Shown here: piece after piece, positions 61,323 through 64,000 of the stretch
Numbering within the stretch: position 1 is the stretch's first letter
Layout: each line of letters starts with the position of its first letter
NCBI GenBank assembly: GCA_019747815.1
Contig: JAIEQJ010000046.1
Span: forward strand, 1 to 64,000
Origin: Hyphomonadaceae bacterium
Lineage (GTDB): Bacteria > Pseudomonadota > Alphaproteobacteria > Rhizobiales > Hyphomicrobiaceae
Length of the DNA stretch: 64,000 nt
Direction of reading: 5' to 3'
The notes under the pieces: model-generated
Told to the model about the DNA's origin: nothing
Databases searched by the model: none
Seen by the model: only the letters and a program-made list of their open reading frames with translations
Translations under genes and position numbers: made by a program

Positions 61323-62105
61323 ATGCAGCTCAAGGTCATGCCCATCGCACGTGAGGACTGCAGCGCCGAGGAATGGCAGGCGCGCATCGATCTTGCCGCC
61401 GCCCATCGCCTTGCCGTCCTGCACGGCTTCAACGAGGGCATCTTCAATCATCTCACCCTCGTCGTGCCCGGCAGGAGCGACCGCTACTACCAGATCCCAT
61501 TCGGCATGCACTGGTCGGAGGTGACGGCTTCCTCCTTCATGGAGGTGGGCATCGACGACGGCAGCGTGAAGCGCGGCGCCGGCGACGTGGAGCGCTCCTG
61601 CTATTGCATCCACGCGCCCATCCACAAGGCGCTGCCGCACGCGAAAGCCGTGTTCCACACCCACATGCCCTTCGCCAGCGCCCTCACGCGCCTGGAGGAT
61701 CCGCGCATCAAGGAGATCGGCCAGACCGAGGTCGGCATGATGGGCAAGATCGCCTACGACGACACCTACACCGGTCCCGCCTACGAGCCCAAGGAGGGCG
61801 AGCGCCTGGCCCGGGTCATCGGCGACAAGACGGTGCTGTTCATGGCCAACCACGGCGTCTCGACCGTGGGCTTGTCCGTGGCGGAGGCCTACGACCGGCT
61901 CTACTACATCGAGCGCGCGGCGCAGGTGCAGATCTATGCCATGTGGACGGGGCAGCGCTTGAAGCAGATCCCCGAGGCCGTGGTGGCCAAGACGCAAACC
62001 AACTTCACCGGCCAGAGCTTCTATGCGGGCCCGTCACCGGCGGAGCGCCACTTCGAGGCCCTCAAGCGCATCCTCGACCGTCAGGAGCCGGACTACGTGC
62101 GGTAG
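61323..62105 (+). CDS. Class II aldolase/adducin family protein
   Basis: 260 residues. Metal ligands are in AVFHTHMPFASALTRL (two His) and LFMANHGVSTVGLSV (His), with FNEGIFNHLTLVVPGRSD at the N-terminal Glu/Asn site. This is the L-fuculose-phosphate aldolase fold. Bacterial members split sugar phosphates or act on other substrates; the exact reaction is open. Its TAG stop lies inside the palindromic repeat at 62102. Confidence 0.9.
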   Translation: MQLKVMPIAREDCSAEEWQARIDLAAAHRLAVLHGFNEGIFNHLTLVVPGRSDRYYQIPFGMHWSEVTASSFMEVGIDDGSVKRGAGDVERSCYCIHAPIHKALPHAKAVFHTHMPFASALTRLEDPRIKEIGQTEVGMMGKIAYDDTYTGPAYEPKEGERLARVIGDKTVLFMANHGVSTVGLSVAEAYDRLYYIERAAQVQIYAMWTGQRLKQIPEAVVAKTQTNFTGQSFYAGPSPAERHFEALKRILDRQEPDYVR

Positions 62106-62189
62106 GATGGGTTGGCGCGTCAGCGCGTAACCCGCCGGCGCTCAATTCATCGTTCGGTGGGTTGCGGGCTTCACCCTGACCCACCCTAC
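62102..62189. repeat. Palindromic repeat filling a convergent gap and supplying both stop codons
   Basis: Ends GTAGGATGGGTTGG (62102–62115) and CTGACCCACCCTAC (62176–62189) are imperfect inverted repeats. The TAG of the aldolase (62103–62105) is in the left arm, and the TAG of the minus-strand monooxygenase gene (62186–62188) is in the right arm. Interior GGCGCGTCAGCGCG adds a small hairpin. Confidence 0.82.
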
Positions 62190-62494
62190 GTCCGCTTTGC
62201 CTTGCCGTCCGACACCATGTGGAACACCTCCACCTTGCGCTCCGCCACCAGCTCGCTCACCACGGGTCGGAAATCCTTGAAGTGCTGGCTCTCCTGATGC
62301 GCCTTGATGGCGGCATCGTCCGTGTAGACCTCCAGCATCACGAAGCGCGCGGGAGCCTTGGGGTCCTGCACCACGTCGAACTGCAGGCAGCCCGGCTCGT
62401 TGGCAAGACAGCGCTGGGCCTGCGCCGTCATCTGCCTCTGGAACTCGGCTTCCAGGCCGGGCTTGACGATGAGATACGCGAGGATGGCACGCAT
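62186..62494 (-). CDS. Putative quinol monooxygenase (ABM domain)
   Basis: 102 residues: MRAILAYLIVKPGLEAEFQR, CLQFDVVQDPKAPARFVMLE, and DDAAIKAHQESQHFKDFRPV are the antibiotic-biosynthesis-monooxygenase/YgiN landmarks. Such small proteins work as dimers and often act on quinols, without cofactor. GGGAG precedes ATG 62494. Convergent with the aldolase. Confidence 0.88.
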   Translation of the reverse strand: MRAILAYLIVKPGLEAEFQRQMTAQAQRCLANEPGCLQFDVVQDPKAPARFVMLEVYTDDAAIKAHQESQHFKDFRPVVSELVAERKVEVFHMVSDGKAKRT

Positions 62495-62625
62495 GGGCTT
62501 CACTCCCTGGATGCAGTGATCGCCCACCCTCGCACGATCCGCGCCCAGCGTCAGCTCCGGACCGGGATGGGCGGCGACGCGCGGTCATGATAGAGCGGGA
62601 GGCGTCAGGGTTGGGAGTGAGGTCG

Positions 62626-63573
62626 ATGCAGGCTTGGGCCGTCGCACACCGTCTGGCCATGGTCTGGCTCACGGGGCTGCTCATGTCCGGCCCCGGCGCC
62701 GCACAGCCCTGCGACGGCGTCGAGGTTCGCACCGGCATGGGCGAGCGCCGCTGTCTCAAGCCCGGCGCCGGCGAACGCTTCAGGGACTGTGCCGATTGCC
62801 CGGAGATGGTGGTTGTGCCAGCCGGCACCTTCCTGATGGGCTCGCCGCCCAGCGAGCCGGAGCGGGAGGGCGAGCGTGAGGACCAGATAAGGGTCACCAT
62901 CGCCAAGCCATTTGCCGTCGGCGCCTTTGCCGTCACGCGCGGCGAGTTCGCCGCCTTTGCCGCGGCGACCGGCTACACGCTGGATGCAGGCTGCTACGTC
63001 TGGACCGGCACCACGTGGGAGGAGCGCTTCGATCGGTCATGGCAAGACCCGGGCTTCGCCCAGGATGACCGCCACCCGGTGACCTGCGTCGATCTGAAGG
63101 CGGCCAAGGCTTATGTGGCATGGCTGTCGGCCAAGACCGGCAAGACTTATCGCCTGCCCTCCGAGACCGAGCGCGAGTACGCGACGCGCGCCGGCACAAC
63201 GACGCCGTTCTGGTGGGGCTCCACCATCGCGACGGACATGGCCAACTACAACGGCACCAGTCCCAGTGTGCTCGGGCCGATCGGCGCGTGGCGGCAGACG
63301 ACGGTCCGGGTCGACAGCTTCAATCCCAATGCGTGGGGGCTCTACAACGTGCATGGCAACGTCTGGGACTGGACGGACGATTGCTGGAGCGAGCGCAACG
63401 CCGGCAATCCTGGCGACGGCAGCGTACGGACGACTGGCGACTGCACCTGGCGTGTCGCCCGCGGCGGCGCCTGGAACTATCACGCAAGCTATCTGCGCGC
63501 GGCCTTCCGCTACTGGAACCTGCCGCACAACCGCAGCGGCGTGCAGGGCATGCGCGTCGCGAGGAGCCTTTGA
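62626..63573 (+). CDS. FGE-sulfatase-fold (SUMF1/EgtB-like) protein
   Basis: 315 residues with a signal-like start (LAMVWLTGLLMSGPGAAQ). The FGE fold is seen in VVPAGTFLMGSPPSEPEREG, PVTCVDLKAAKAYVAWLSAK, YRLPSETEREYATRAGT, LYNVHGNVWDWTDDCW and ARGGAWNYHASYLRAAFRYW. The two active-site Cys of formylglycine-generating enzymes are not present in the last motif, so formylglycine formation is unlikely. It is probably a secreted member of unknown role. ATG 62626 has GAGG upstream. Confidence 0.9.
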   Translation: MQAWAVAHRLAMVWLTGLLMSGPGAAQPCDGVEVRTGMGERRCLKPGAGERFRDCADCPEMVVVPAGTFLMGSPPSEPEREGEREDQIRVTIAKPFAVGAFAVTRGEFAAFAAATGYTLDAGCYVWTGTTWEERFDRSWQDPGFAQDDRHPVTCVDLKAAKAYVAWLSAKTGKTYRLPSETEREYATRAGTTTPFWWGSTIATDMANYNGTSPSVLGPIGAWRQTTVRVDSFNPNAWGLYNVHGNVWDWTDDCWSERNAGNPGDGSVRTTGDCTWRVARGGAWNYHASYLRAAFRYWNLPHNRSGVQGMRVARSL

Positions 63574-63613
63574 GCCGTCCCGGACGCACCGGCCGACGTC
63601 GCCATCGGCCGGC

Positions 63614-64000
63614 TCAGGCCGCCGCCGGGCGGTCGATGACGACGCGATTGCGGCCGGCGCACTTGGCCTCGTAGAGCCTGGCGTCGGCCCGCTGCACCAG
63701 CGTGTCGGCATCGTCGTGCGCGCCGAGCTCGGCAACACCGAACGAGGCCGTGATCTGGCCGATCGGCTCGCCGCTGGTGTTGAGGGCCAGCTCCTTGGAT
63801 TCGAGCTGGCTGCGGATGGTTTCGGTCAGGTGCTCGGCATCGGTGAGCCGGGTCTCCGGCAGGATGATCGCAAACTCCTCGCCGCCGAAGCGGGCGACCG
63901 TGTCGCGGCCCTTGACGTTGCTCGCCAGCAGCTTGGCGAACATCTTCAGGATCTCGTCGCCCACCTGGTGGCCGAACGTATCGTTGATGGTCTTGAAGCG
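63614..64000 (-). CDS. GGDEF diguanylate cyclase, 5' end outside window
   Basis: The C-terminal ~128 residues of a cyclase domain on the minus strand. The open frame enters from the right edge with FKTINDTFGHQVGDEILKMF. The active-site motif is ARFGGEEFAIILPE (GGEEF), so c-di-GMP synthesis is expected. QITASFGVAELGAH and RADARLYEAKCAGRNRV complete the domain. The N-terminal sensory part is not visible. Together with the degenerate EAL protein, this is the window's second c-di-GMP-related gene. Confidence 0.93.
   Translation of the reverse strand, partial: RFKTINDTFGHQVGDEILKMFAKLLASNVKGRDTVARFGGEEFAIILPETRLTDAEHLTETIRSQLESKELALNTSGEPIGQITASFGVAELGAHDDADTLVQRADARLYEAKCAGRNRVVIDRPAAA

Overview
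The window is GC-rich chromosomal DNA of an alphaproteobacterium, most likely of the order Hyphomicrobiales (Rhizobiales). This rests on the housekeeping order folK–rpoZ–rsh–pdxJ–acpS–lepB–rnc–era–recO, an LdtR-type MarR regulator, a porphobilinogen synthase with the Asp-type (non-zinc) metal site, a GcrA-like zinc motif, and two tripartite-tricarboxylate (Bug) binding proteins. The species cannot be named from sequence alone.

Region 1 (1–12.1 kb) is core biology. A partial NYN-domain protein lies opposite folK. Then come rpoZ, the bifunctional (p)ppGpp enzyme, pdxJ, acpS, signal peptidase I, RNase III and Era, several with overlapping ends. A MarR–GNAT fusion is divergent from recO, with a palindrome between them. 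Region 2 (12.1–18.9 kb) holds a VapBC-type toxin–antitoxin pair with a perfect 21-bp palindrome upstream, then parC, a thioesterase, a flavoprotein, a TauD-type dioxygenase and the N-end-rule transferase bpt.

Region 3 (19–34.5 kb) has hemB, an extensin-like protein whose domain is split by an Ala/Pro-rich insert, 3-hydroxyisobutyryl-CoA hydrolase, ldtR next to an RND efflux pair, small-metabolite transporters, a phytanoyl-CoA-type dioxygenase, and a quinone oxidoreductase divergent from a DUF1192 gene that is followed by a long untranslated stretch and a strong terminator. Region 4 (34.7–50.6 kb) is metabolic and membrane-related: a degenerate EAL protein, a class III aminotransferase, an odd SDR, serA, a Bug protein, a 600-residue membrane protein of unknown family, a DUF2520 protein, two convergent EamA transporters and an anchored DUF900 hydrolase.

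Region 5 (50.6–55.6 kb) is the most rearranged. It contains a dispersed palindromic repeat, a decayed copy of the 3' end of an Asp/Glu-racemase gene, a small protein made only of the GcrA C-terminal motif, the intact racemase-like gene, an acyl-CoA ligase, a DUF1254 pseudogene and tRNA-Glu(CTC). Region 6 (55.6–64 kb) returns to core genes (an RluD-type pseudouridine synthase, rpoH with a textbook terminator), then another EamA transporter, a second Bug protein, a class II aldolase, a monooxygenase-like protein, an FGE-fold protein and a partial GGDEF protein.

Several families of palindromic interspersed repeats occupy the intergenic gaps. I found no CRISPR array, prophage, intact insertion sequence or obvious new defence system. 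The most promising unexplained items are the GcrA-C mini-protein beside a duplicated gene end, the 600-residue membrane protein, the terminated untranslated stretch after the DUF1192 gene, and the CTAG-bounded palindromes.
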